This document shows, in pieces, positions 47,681 through 57,643 of a stretch of 64,000 nucleotides of DNA. The translations under genes were made by a program, and so were the position numbers. Below the pieces are notes generated by a model. It saw only the letters and a list, made by a program, of their open reading frames with translations, was not told the origin of the DNA and ran no database searches. Positions within the stretch are counted from its first letter, which is position 1. Each line of letters opens with the position of its first letter. Source of the DNA: Cornus controversa. Taxonomy: Eukaryota > Streptophyta > Magnoliopsida > Cornales > Cornaceae. The DNA is taken from assembly GCA_026545225.1 (NCBI GenBank), contig CM048845.1:54288033-54352032 (forward strand), given 5' to 3'.

Positions 47681-48658
47681 ACCTCTCACCGTTATAGGAA
47701 TTTCGTCCTTGAAATTATAATATACCTCAAGTGATGAATAACTCGAGATACTTTGAGCAGACTTCTTGTTCTCGCTCCCATGTAACTTCTTCTACCCCAT
47801 GATGCCTCCAAAGCACTTTAACTAATAGAATGGTCTTGCCCCGAAGCACTTGTTCTCTAGTGTCTAAAATCTGAATCGGTCTCTCCTCATATGACACATC
47901 TTCCTCCACCTCAAGGTCTGCCCAATCGAGTACATGTGAAGGGTCTGGCTCATACTTCCTCAACATAGACACATAGAAAGTGTTGTGCACACTTGACAAT
48001 TGCGGTGGTAATGCCAAGCGATAAGCAACCTCTCCTACCCGATCCAAGATCTCAAATGGTCCGATAAATCGTGGCGCTAACTTGCCACTACGACCGAACC
48101 TCATCAAACCTCTCCGTGGTGAGACCTTCAAAAAGACATGATCCCCCACCTCAAATACCAAAGGTCGCCGCCTTCTATCAGCATAGCTTTTCTGACGACT
48201 CTGAGCCATAAGCAATCTCTGCCGAATTACCTTGATCTTCTCCGTAGTTTCCCGAACTAAATCTGGTCCCAAAGAAACTATCTCTCCGACCTTAATCTAA
48301 CAGACAGGTAACCTACACGGTCTACCATACAAAGCCTCAAATGGAGCCATCTCAATACTAGCTTGATAGCTATTATTATATGCGAACTCCACCAATGGAA
48401 GGTGATCCTCCCAGCTACCCCGAAGATCTAGCACACATGCTTGTAGCATATCCTCCAGAATCTGTATAGTACGCTCGGACTCACCATCCGTCTGAGGATG
48501 AAAAGTTGTACTAAAATGAAGGTCCGTATCCAGTGCTGCTTGTAAACTCTGCCAAAATCAAGATGTAAATCGTGGGTCTCTACCCGAAACGATAAAAACT
48601 GGCACGCCATGAAGTCTAAGGATCTGCTCAATGTACAATCTACTAAGAGTATCCACGT
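47681..48658 (-). pseudogene. Tekay-like integrase with C-terminal chromodomain
   Basis: Open from 48272 to a stop at 47727 (181 residues): post-core domain (FEVGDHVFLKVSP, GPFEILDRVG, VSMLRKY), then a chromodomain-like tail with VKVLWRHHGVEEVTWE at about 47775-47825. Chromodomains are thought to steer chromovirus integration to heterochromatin. Above 48272 the catalytic core is readable with stops (FHPQTDG near 48490, LPLVEFAYNNSY near 48375-48410, [10 protein letters not shown] near 48580). The core is cut at about 48658 by an LTR fragment. This is the best-preserved chromodomain in the window. Confidence 0.92.
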
Positions 48659-48856
48659 GGGGGTGCGTGCGCCCTATTTTGGCCCCGTTCGAGGACCGAG
48701 AAAGGTCCCATTGGGTCCCACTCGCCGGGCCCACCCACTAGGCCCAATTTAGGCCCAGTCCGAAATATTTTAGTATTTTTTTAATTTTAAATCATTTTTA
48801 ATGATAGAAAATTTGGAAAAATATTTTTTTTAAAATTCCAAAAAATTTAAATAAGT

Positions 48857-51103
48857 TGAAATACCCTCCAGAAATTTTCGCGCATGAGGTGGCCAGTCTT
48901 ATACACAAAACCTAAGGGATCCTAACAACTGATAGCAACAAGCATAGAAGACAAAAGACAGAATTAAATCATTTCTAAAAGCTTAACAGAAAATCTCACT
49001 GAATTGAAATAACTGATAAATAAATAATTATATGTCTGGTAATACAATTTGAAAGTCCTGTAACCTAAGGACCCCTTAACCAGAATGAACAAAAGTTTAA
49101 GACTCTAATTTAAAACCAACAACCAAAATCACTAAACGAGTTCATAGTTTGACTCCAGAATAATAAAATAGGTTCCTACCCTGTGACAGATGAGAGTAGA
49201 TGTTTCCCACAACCAACCCTAGTACTCTATCCTCACGGGGGAACCTGTCTGGGACCTGAAATATCAATAAAGTGGGTTAAACCCATGAGCAAGTTATATC
49301 TACTACATCCCAATCAGAGAACCAATATATATACCCTCAGTGTGAGGGACACCAGAGATAAATATAGGTGTAAACATACAAGTTATTCCTTATTTAGTTC
49401 ATGTTTTCAAAAATAAAAATCCTCTTATGCATTATCCCAACAGACCCTTATCATTCAATAATGAACATATTCTTTAAGTTCAAAAATAAAGAAACATATG
49501 CATGCATTTAATTAAATCTAGGCAATCTGGACATGCCAAATATAATGTATAGATACCTTATTAGGTATGGGCGATCCTGACACGCCTGGCAATCCTAACA
49601 TGCCAAATATAATATATAGATACATTATTAGGTATGGGCGATCTTGACACGCCTGGCAATCTTGACATGTCAAATATAATGTGTAGATACCTTATTAGGT
49701 ATGGGAGATCTTGACACGCCTGGCAATCCTTACATGCCTCCATTCCAATATGAAACATAAAATAAAAATAAGATGCATCATGATTTTAATTTGCACAAAC
49801 AAAATGATTTAAGTTATCTGATATGCAATCATCACCATAAGAAAGCTCATTCACAAGTAACCTAAAATCAAGTATTGCATGGACATTTATAACTTCAAAG
49901 AAAAATACATTCAACTAAATCGAATAACACAATTATCCACTTTAGAAGCAAACACCCAATCAAACCTCCAACTTATCTAAACCTTCAAGGGAGTCAAAAC
50001 CTAACTTGAATTTAAGTTCTCGGGCCTATTCTACTTTTAAGAACCCTATTTAAACATTCTAGAATTTTCTAAAATATTTGAGAATTTAAAAAATATTTTC
50101 TAATAAGAGACAAATAAAGCATAGTCAGAAGCATACTTATACAACCGATACAACCTCAAAGGAAACTCCTTTTCACTCAAACTTTAAAACCCAGGTGCAT
50201 TTTAATCCTATAAAGTTACCTGAATTTGTTTTAGAAATTTCTGAAATTTTAAAATATTTTCTAAAAATAAAAGAAGGTGAAAACCTAACTTTTAGACACT
50301 TTAAAGATCAAATGAACTCCAAGGGAAACTCATTTCGAGATGAAAATTTAGACCCAAGTGCATTTAACCCCCAAAAAGTTACAATAAAAATTTCGAAATT
50401 TTTGAAATTATAAAAGTATTTTCGAAAATAAAAGAAGGTGAAAAACTCAACTTTTGGACACTTTAAAAATCAATTAAACTATAGGGGAGCTCATTTCAAC
50501 ATGAAAATTTAAACCCAAGTTCATTGAACATCCAGGAAGTTACAACAAAAAATTTAGAATTTTTGGAAGCATAAAAGTATTTTTTTTAAATAATTTTTCA
50601 AATTTTCAAGTTTTTTCAAAAATTTCGAAAATACAAAAAAAATATCAAAAAAATTCGGAATGGGCCCATATTGGACCCAGAAGTGGGCCCCCGTGAGTGG
50701 GGCCCAAAAATGATTTTCTGGCCACCTGCGGGTGGCACGCCCCCATGCGCCGGCGGCGAGCATGGGGGTCACGCGCTGGCTGGGGTCATCTTCCCCAGCG
50801 CACTAGGGTTTTTTTCGGCTTCCTCCGACCTCCGTTCAACCTAATTTTTGTACCATTTTTCTCCTCTTGATCCCCTCTATCCATTGGTACAGAAAGCCCC
50901 ATCAGGCCCGAATCGAAAACCCCTAATTCACAAGTTCTAGGGTTCTTTGCAAAAAATTCAAAATTTAAATCTACTTCACTAAATCTAATTTTATAAGGGT
51001 CAAGGCTGTTTTCCCATACAGTCCACAACATAACAAATGCAAATTAACATCCTTCATGCTCCTAAATTCATGCTATCATGAATTCAATTCGTATTACACA
51101 CAT

Positions 51104-51141
<38 letters not shown>

Positions 51142-51930
51142 TACATGAACTTGTTCATATATTAATTCATCAAATATATTAAATTGGCATAGAAGATCTC
51201 ACGAATTAAATTCAACAGAAACAACATAAATTACCATAAAATGAGATACACAAAAGTTTAAAGAGCAATTATAGACAAAGATTTAGACTATGCATATGGA
51301 TTCAAAGGGGAAGAGAAGAAACAAACTTGCCTCTCTGACGATTCAACAACCCGTTCACCCGATCGCTCCTTCACTCCCTTCTCTCTTTCGTTTACTCTCT
51401 TGGTTTCTGTGCGTAAAGTAAACGGCAGAAACCCTAGTCTCTTATTTTCTTTGTCTTAATTAATATTATTATTCTATATTTTCTTTTCTCTAAAAAAAAA
51501 TCAAATAAACTAAAAAAAATAAAATAAAATAAAATAATATAACTATAACCATGGCCCATCAACTTAAGCATATCCCTAGCCCAACCATTCTAGCCCAGAT
51601 TCCTCCCTAGCCCAATCCAAAGCATTTAAAAGATTTAAATAAAACAATACATAATCAATAAACAATTCACATAAAGTGATAAAAATATAAATAGAGAAAT
51701 TCACATGAAAAAAATTGAAATCTATAAAACATAAATAATCCACATAAAATGATAACAATCAAACTTATCAATTCACATGAAATGATAAAATGCATATAAA
51801 GGAAAAGCAACTCACATAAAATGATAAAATATAAAGATAAGGCATTTCACATGAATTAATAAAAAATTAATAATATAAAGAAATTCAAATTCTTTAAAAT
51901 AATAGACGTCCAAATTTCTGGGGTATTACA
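48857..51930 (-). mobile_element. Solo LTR (3074 bp), minus strand, same family as its host LTR
   Basis: On the minus strand it runs TGTAATACCCCAG (51930) to ...GGGTATTTCA (48857). TAAGT flanks it on both sides (48852-48856 and 51931-51935), a perfect 5-bp target duplication. No coding region is inside. Hairpin subrepeats lie at 49530-49745, a GC-rich stretch at 50655-50800, and a (TA)n run at 51108-51139. It is inserted into an LTR of its own family in the opposite direction, so the locus holds large inverted copies. Confidence 0.93.
49530..49745 (-). repeat. Subrepeat array (reverse orientation) with hairpin
   Basis: About three and a half copies of a 65-bp unit containing ATACCTTATTAGGTAT, GGCGATC(C/T)TGACACGCC and CAATCCT(A/T)ACATGCC. 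It is the reverse-orientation counterpart of the arrays at 40010-40310, 52380-52680 and 59330-59580. Confidence 0.9.
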
Positions 51931-52379
51931 TAAGTCTTTTAGGGGTACAATACACTAGGGTTTTAAATTTCAAGACGAAATAAGTTCCTCTTGTTGTAGA
52001 ATTAGTACAAAAAGTATGCTTCAAAATTAGAATTTTATTTTCTTTTGTTTTGGAAAATATTTTTAAATTACGAAAAAATTCAGAAAATTCCACAAAGGTG
52101 AATTAAGTCTTTTAAGATGACTTATGCACGAAAACCTAGTTTAGAGCTAGATTTAGATCCCCTTGATGTTTAAGTAACATTGTAGGCTAGAGTATGCGTT
52201 TTCCATTTTAATAGTTTTGTTCTTCCTTAATTGTTTTATTTGCCATTATAATTGTTCATGGTATGTTGGATTTAGTTTATTTGTTTTATGTACTGTTCAT
52301 TGTGGTGATTGGAATTCCATTAGGTTAATTAATGTGCTTTTAGGTATGTCGAGTTTTTATTTTATTTTATCTTAAGGAA

Positions 52380-52680
52380 TATGAGAGGCATGTGAGGATT
52401 GTCAATACCTAATAAGGTATTTAATTGGTTTATAAGGGAGGCATGTGAGGGTTCTCAATACCTAATAAGGTATGTAATAGGGTTACAAGGAAGGCATATG
52501 AGGATTGCTAATTACATAATAAGGTATACAATATATTTTTTAGATAAGGGCGGGGCATGTGAGGATCGCCAATTACTTAATAAGGTATATAATATGTAGA
52601 TAAGGGAGGAATGTTAGAATTTCCAAATAGTAGTAAGGTATATGCTTAATAAGGGTTCGGGCATATATAGATTGCCTTTG
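52380..52680 (+). repeat. Subrepeat array with hairpin, third copy
   Basis: Same unit as 40010-40310: GGCATGTGAGGATTG followed by ATACCTAATAAGGTAT. Confidence 0.92.
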
Positions 52681-52741
52681 GATTAAACTTAGGACAAACG
52701 TGTCCTAGTTTGGAACTATAGGTTAAGTGAAAAAGTGTATG

Positions 52742-52780
<39 letters not shown>

Positions 52781-53204
52781 ATCCTCATATAGAGGGTATG
52801 TTTACCGATTCTCTGATTGGGTTGTAATAGAGGGAATGTGCTCGTGGGTTTAATTCACTTTGTTGATTATTTCAGATCCCAATCAATTTCCACCTCGAGG
52901 TTAGGGCGTGGAGTTTGTAGAACGGAGCAGTCATCTATTTCTTACCAGACATCACGGTAGGGACTTAGATCATTTCTAAAACAGTTTTTACTTTTGTTAT
53001 TTTTGGTTACGGGGTCCTTAAGTTACTGGACTTCCAAGTTGTATCGCTCGGACGACCATTATTTATTTAACGTAATTTATTTTATCTCAGTTAGACTTTC
53101 CTTTCAACATTTAAAATTCTTTCCTTTTGTCTTTGTATTATATGCTTGTTTGCTATCAGGCAAGACTGGCCACCTCATACATAAAATTTGTTGGGGGTAT
53201 TTCA

Positions 53205-53933
53205 ACTATGGTTTTTGTGACCTTTGTTGCAAAAATTATTTCATGGAATAGAACTTGAAGATTGAGAAGTCTGAGATGCTAGGAAGGCTGAGGGGGCAGG
53301 ATGAGAAGAGGTTTTGTGTCGGGCCTCATAGTTCAGTAGGCGAGCACGCAGAGCAAAGAACTAGGGCAGTGAGTCATAGCTCTCAATGGTAGTGACTAAC
53401 ATGTCAAACTCGGAACCAAGGCCGTTGAGGACAACATTAACTAGATCTTTGTTAGAGACCTGCTCGCCAATAGCAGCGAGAGCATCAGAAATAGATTTGG
53501 CTTCTTGAAGATACTTAGAAATGAGTCGGGTGACACGCTCAAGACTGGTAAGCCATTTTCTGTAGAGAGAGGAATTGACAACAGATTTCTAAAAGAAATT
53601 ATCTTAAATGAGCGTCGAGATGGCAACGGAGGATTTACACCCAATAACAGAGGCTAAGATAGGTTCAGAGAAGGTGGCCGAGATAATACTAACAATGGTT
53701 TTGTCAGCTCGGAGCCAAGTAGAGTGATCTAGTTCGTTAGTAGGGCTGAGATAGGAGCCATCAACAAGGCGTAGGAAGTTTTGACCATAAAGAAAATCCT
53801 CCATTTGATGAGACCAAAGAAGGAAATTGTATTATGTGAGTTTGACCGTGACTAGATTGGTGATAATTGGAATAGAGAGGGTTGGGGCAGCAGTAAGTGT
53901 GGTGGCGATAGTGGTGGAGCTGCTGTTAGACAT
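53205..53933 (-). pseudogene. Ty1/copia gag (small-LTR element), truncated
   Basis: Start ATG at 53933 (MSNSSST). It has the UBN2-type copia gag pattern: LVTVKLT.YNFLLW near 53830, MEDFLYGQNFLRLVDG, WLRADKTIVSII, then FLQ-type EAKSISDALAAIG and VNVVLNGLGSEFD. A stop near 53607 and another near 53595 break it. The zinc knuckle begins at about 53220 and is lost at 53204, where a gypsy LTR ends. It is followed upstream by its primer-binding site and a 179-bp LTR. Confidence 0.88.
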
Positions 53934-54051
53934 ATTTGAATAGGTTGCAAGAAGAGAGAATGTCGCAGGAGGGAGAAGAGAAGTTGTTGGGGCTAGTGGG
54001 AGGGTAGAGGGTCGCTGAAGAGAGTAGGGAGAGAAAAGAGGATCGATATTA

Positions 54052-54062
54052 GGCTGATACCA
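54052..54062 (-). other. Primer-binding site of the small copia element
   Basis: TGGTATCAGCC directly after the LTR end (…TTTCTAACA) on the minus strand. Confidence 0.85.
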
Positions 54063-54241
54063 TGTTAGAAAAATATTTTTTATGTATTTCCTATTCTCAA
54101 GGAGAGCTCTTTATATACAAATTACAATTAGCCAAATAAAGAAATAGATCATAATTATAGCCTAAGAATATACAACTTACAATGAGCTAAATAAACAAAT
54201 AGATCATAATTATAACCTAATAATATTCTGATTGATTGACA
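54063..54241 (-). mobile_element. Copia 5' LTR (179 bp)
   Basis: On the minus strand it runs TGTCAATCAATCAG (54241) to ...TTTTTCTAACA (54063). It contains a TATA box (GTATATAAAGAGC) at about 54105-54117. A duplicated passage (ATAATTATGATCTATTT) occurs twice within it. The short LTR fits an Ale/Retrofit-like copia. It ends 102 bp from the RBOH stop codon, probably within or just past the gene's 3' UTR. Confidence 0.87.
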
Positions 54242-54343
54242 AAATATTGCTAATAAATCATGGAGGTTTAACAAATGGTGGTGGGACTCAAGAGATTTGT
54301 CTGATCTTCTGGTTCTTCAAGTCTTATTTCTCTTTCATTGAGG
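54242..54343 (-). other. Remaining RBOH 3' flank / 3' UTR
   Basis: 102 bp between the RBOH stop and the copia LTR. An AATAAG word about 12-17 bases after the stop is the closest to a poly(A) signal. No better one is seen before the LTR, so the native 3' end may be cut. Confidence 0.5.
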
Positions 54344-57208
54344 TCAAAAGTTTTCTTTATGAAATTCAAATTTGGTGGAGGTCTTGTGAGAGAAATCCGA
54401 AGCTAGCTTTCTTAGCTCCTTTGTAAGTGCTGGTGCTCCACAGTAAAACACACCTACGTTTATAAAGGACAAACTCCATTAAGATAAATACTAAGGTGTG
54501 ATTGATGTGTAATATAATACTACTAACATAAGTTGTTATCATCATTAACAAAAGCACTACCACTCCACATATATATCTTTCATCTTTTTACATGAAAATG
54601 AAGGAGTGCATAAAAATCCTAAGTTAGATGGAGGCTCTGAGTGATGTAAACCTTAAAATAATATCCATGAAAGATAAAAAAAAAACCAAAGTATCTTTTA
54701 TAGATAGGTGGCCTTAGAGCAACGTATGTATGCACATAAATGATAGAAGTGAAAAGAAAAAAAATTCGTTTGACATAAGCTTTACGATAATACTTGGGTC
54801 CTACCCTGGCAGCACCAACATCATTCTCTCTGCTTATGTGAACCAATAAAATTAAAACAGTTGTCCAAAACTTTGTTTTTTTTTAAAATGAACATTATCC
54901 ATATTTTTGTGGGTTAAACAAAAAGTTCATCGTTTATTGATTTTGTTTTGTCTCTTCAACTTCTATCTGCACACTCATTGGTCCACATAAGCAAGGAAAA
55001 TGATGTCGGTACTGCCAGGGGAGGACCCAAGTATTATCCTAAGCTTTAAATGTGGATCTGAAAACGAACTCGTTGAAAAATATATATAGTAAAAATAAGT
55101 CATTTGACATAATAAAATACTCTTGTTACGTTTACAGCACCGAATCGATACCTTGAAATTAAATTTTGAGAAAATTTAATTCAACTTCGAACTAAATTCC
55201 TCCAATTCCAATTTTAAAATGTCGATTCATAGTTTATACTTAGGCGACTTTAAGAAATAAGTTGGTAGTTTTATTACATACTATGCGCCTGTTTGGGGGA
55301 ACTTCCTGGGGGATTAAAACCGACTTTCAAGTTCAAGAAGTCCTTTCCAAAAAAAGGTTAGTGTTTGGTGAGACTTCTAATGAAATTCGAAGTCCTAAAA
55401 GTCCATTCAGAGGAAGGAAGGAAAACTTGCTTTGAAAGGAAGCTAGAATAATTTTAAGTAACAGATTTTATAGACAATTTTGTCCCCTTTTATTTAATGA
55501 AACTTGCCTATTTTATTGATAATAATTATTAAAGATAAAATTGTCAAGTTAAAATTATGTTAATTGTGGAAGGAATTTAAAAAAAAATGCATCCCCCAAA
55601 CAACTTTTTTCTTTTAAATTCCTTTCATTGAAGGAATTCTTCAAAAACCTTTCAAATAGAAGGAATTCTAGAATGTGGAAGCTCCTCCAAACAGGGCCTA
55701 TATGTGATAGCATCTTTTTGTATGCAAATGAAATGACAAAAAACTAAAGAAGAAAAATTTAGAACTTATGGTATGAAGCGGAAATTAAAAATATTATAAT
55801 GTTTATGCATTCAATACTGATAACTCATATTTTTCCTATATACGAAATTAATATATTAGGTATTAGAATGAGTGAGACTCACCAATTCTAGCATCAGTGT
55901 GATTGAGAGCGATGCGTTTGTAGACATTCCGCCAATTAGGCTTAGCAAAATGGGACTTGACACGGGTACCAGAGACAACATCGACACCATTCTTGGCATG
56001 GTTGAGTGACTGAAGCATGGCAATGAGAGCCGAGCGAGCGTCACCTTCCTCGTAGACACTAGTGCAATAGTTGTGCATTTTTATCACTCCCTTATGATCC
56101 ATTTCAGCAACCTCATTCATCACCCCTTTAAACCAGTCAAACGAGCCTTGTTCCCTGGTAACCCAGTAAAAGTATGCCCTTCTTGTCTTGAAGTTACTGC
56201 CAATACCACTCCCTGCTGATCCAGCCTTTTGCTTTTGTGTCATGGAACTAGAAGAAATTGGTGGTGTGTTGTTGCCACCACCAGCCACACCATTCTCTAA
56301 AGCATTCTCTTCTTCCTCCATGGCCTTCATGTTGTTCACAATGTCCTTGACAATGCTAATCATTGGTGTTGCTCCAATTCCTAACCCTACTAGCAACACC
56401 ACATCATATTTCTTGTAGTCTTGTGCTGGTGCCCCGTATGGACCATCAATCAATACTCTTGGAAAACTGTAAATCATTCCATCAATCAATCAATAATCAT
56501 TGCTGTAATAATTGTTAAAAGCAATGCTAGTGACGATGAGTTGGGTGGAGCCCACGTTGTTCAGATATAATGGACGAGGTTGGAGCCAAGTGTTCGGATA
56601 AATGCAACTTGCTATCGTTTCAAAAGCATGAATGATTTGTTTCTCATTCTCATAAACATATGTAACATTTTTAATCAACACTTTCCCGAAAATCAATTAT
56701 CAACATTCAATCTGTTCATCAATCAATAATCATAATCATCGTTATCAATTCAATTAAGAACTATTGAAAACAGTGATTGTTGTGAGGTGAGAGAAGTCTC
56801 CTCAATATTAAACAGATGAGGCTGGAGAGTGAAACAATGATCGTCCAAGTCTTTCCTCATCCATTAAACACAACCTGTCCTACTTCAAAAAGCATGTTTG
56901 ATTTGTTTCTTAAAAAGATATATAAAAATGGATAAACGTCTGTGACAGAGAATCTCCAGCAATACAAGCGCTCTAATTCTTGCCCATTCATATTCAGTGC
57001 TACTTGATGAGAGGATGGGTGCTGTGTTTGTTACATGTCCCTATCTGTGATTTAGTGATATCGGATGACATTATTTATATAGGCAATGTCTTTTGTTTTT
57101 TTTTAATAAAAAAAAAAGCTTGGAAATTACTTACGCTGGATTGTTCTCTCCTTGCAAACAGTCTGCTCTGAGGAGTCCACTTTTCCCATTGGGTGGTGCC
57201 TGGCACAC
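54344..57208 (-). CDS. RBOH: Respiratory burst NADPH oxidase (RBOH), C-terminal exons only
   Basis: Plant NADPH oxidases are plasma-membrane enzymes that pass electrons from cytosolic NADPH through FAD and haem to make apoplastic superoxide in defence, growth and signalling. Three exons join as complement(54344..54453, 55883..56466, 57135..57208), giving 255 codons plus stop. Phases agree exactly (74 nt, 584 nt, 110 nt) and all splice sites are GT-AG. Visible NADPH-binding motifs are [79 protein letters not shown], and GVFYCGAP ending at KENF. A Ser/Gly/Asn-rich loop of about 55 residues between VKDIVNN and RRAYFYW is the variable part. The EF hands, membrane segments and FAD site would be on upstream exons. 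These are not found up to 64000, where a gypsy element occupies the intron. The paralogue looks closest to the RBOHD/B/C type, by memory only. Confidence 0.93.
54777..55046. mobile_element. MITE-like element with 70-bp terminal inverted repeats
   Basis: Left arm 54777-54847 and right arm 54977-55046 pair along their length with a few mismatches. Both arms contain GATAATACTTGGGTCCT, CCTGGCAG and GCTTATGTG words. Weak pairing extends outward to about 54758 and 55075. The core is about 130 bp of T-rich DNA. No transposase. The superfamily was not determined. Confidence 0.85.
55285..55697. mobile_element. Second MITE-like element in the RBOH intron
   Basis: Terminal inverted repeats: left GCGCCTGTTTGGGGGAACTT, right (reverse complement) GCCCTGTTTGGAGGAGCTTC. 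Inside the ends, imperfect pairing continues (AGGAATT and AATTCCTT words). A short CTAT flanks both ends. GCCTGTTTGG-type ends are common in plant hAT-like MITEs, but an 8-bp duplication is not visible, so the superfamily is uncertain. Confidence 0.75.
56467..57134 (-). other. RBOH intron between the first two visible exons (668 bp)
   Basis: Donor GTAAGT directly below 57135, acceptor TTTACAG above 56466, splitting an Ala codon. Two diverged copies of about 210 bp seem to follow each other (about 56480-56690 and 56710-56920), sharing CATCAATCAATAATCAT, GAGGTTGGAG-like and TTCAAAAGCATG-like words. Confidence 0.85.
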
Positions 57209-57643
57209 CTAATAAAAACATGTGGAGTTTAGTTTAGTTAAAGATATAGTACTACAAACAATAATCTTGAATATAACACATCTAAATTAATATTTTCGGA
57301 TTTGTTTTTTCCTGTGAATTTAATAATTCCTGAATTTTTTTCTTTAATTATTATGAATTGAATAATTATAGGAGACCTCGTGTTTTTCATATTTTTGACA
57401 TACATGGCTAAAAAATATTTCTCAGATTTTTTTTGAAACTCTAGATAATTTACCAAACAACTTCCAGAATTATGAATCCTTACCATGCTTATTGAAAATA
57501 GAAATATATATCCTTTTTTTTTTAATGATTGTGACATTATATATGATATAAATTATACATGATGACATGCCGTTGTGATTGTACAATTTATTGAACTTAA
57601 CCTCTTCCCAGGGCAAGCAAAAAATAAATAAATAAAATAGAAG
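57209..57643 (-). other. RBOH intron remainder up to the gypsy insertion
   Basis: AT-rich, starting at the acceptor TTATTAG. No further RBOH exon could be found in it on the minus strand. It ends at the LTR start at 57644. Confidence 0.7.

Larger units (their letters stand above)
48659..53204 (+). mobile_element. Gypsy LTR fragment, split by an opposite-strand solo LTR
   Basis: Two pieces, 48659-48856 and 51936-53204, together match 39297-40845 and the right half of the full LTR at 57644-60183. They are separated by the solo LTR at 48857-51930. The right end is GGGGGTATTTCA at 53204, where a copia gag begins. The left end is truncated inside the LTR. A CCACGT word shared by the integrase and the LTR lies at the left junction. 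Hairpin subrepeats are at 52380-52680 and a (TA)n run at 52746-52776. Confidence 0.87.
54454..55882 (-). other. Last RBOH intron (1429 bp) with two MITE-like insertions
   Basis: Donor GTGAGT directly below 55883, acceptor TAG above 54453. Phase 1, splitting the Gly codon before VFYCGAP. It contains the inverted-repeat elements at 54777-55046 and 55285-55697 and otherwise AT-rich sequence. Open frames on either strand here are not genes. Confidence 0.9.

Noticed and set aside
48857..51930. A complete gypsy element rather than a solo LTR
   Set aside because: No internal coding region, primer-binding site or second LTR is inside, and both ends belong to one LTR.
53205..54241. Host gene for a zinc-knuckle protein downstream of RBOH
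   Set aside because: The domain pattern is copia gag, and it is followed by a primer-binding site and an LTR.
55856..56418. Open frames overlapping the RBOH exon in other frames
   Set aside because: They are shadows of the RBOH exon, whose own frame has conserved motifs and splice sites.
54344..57208. Calling a complete NADPH oxidase gene
   Set aside because: Only the last 255 codons are here. EF hands, membrane segments and the FAD-binding part are absent, so only the 3' part is annotated.
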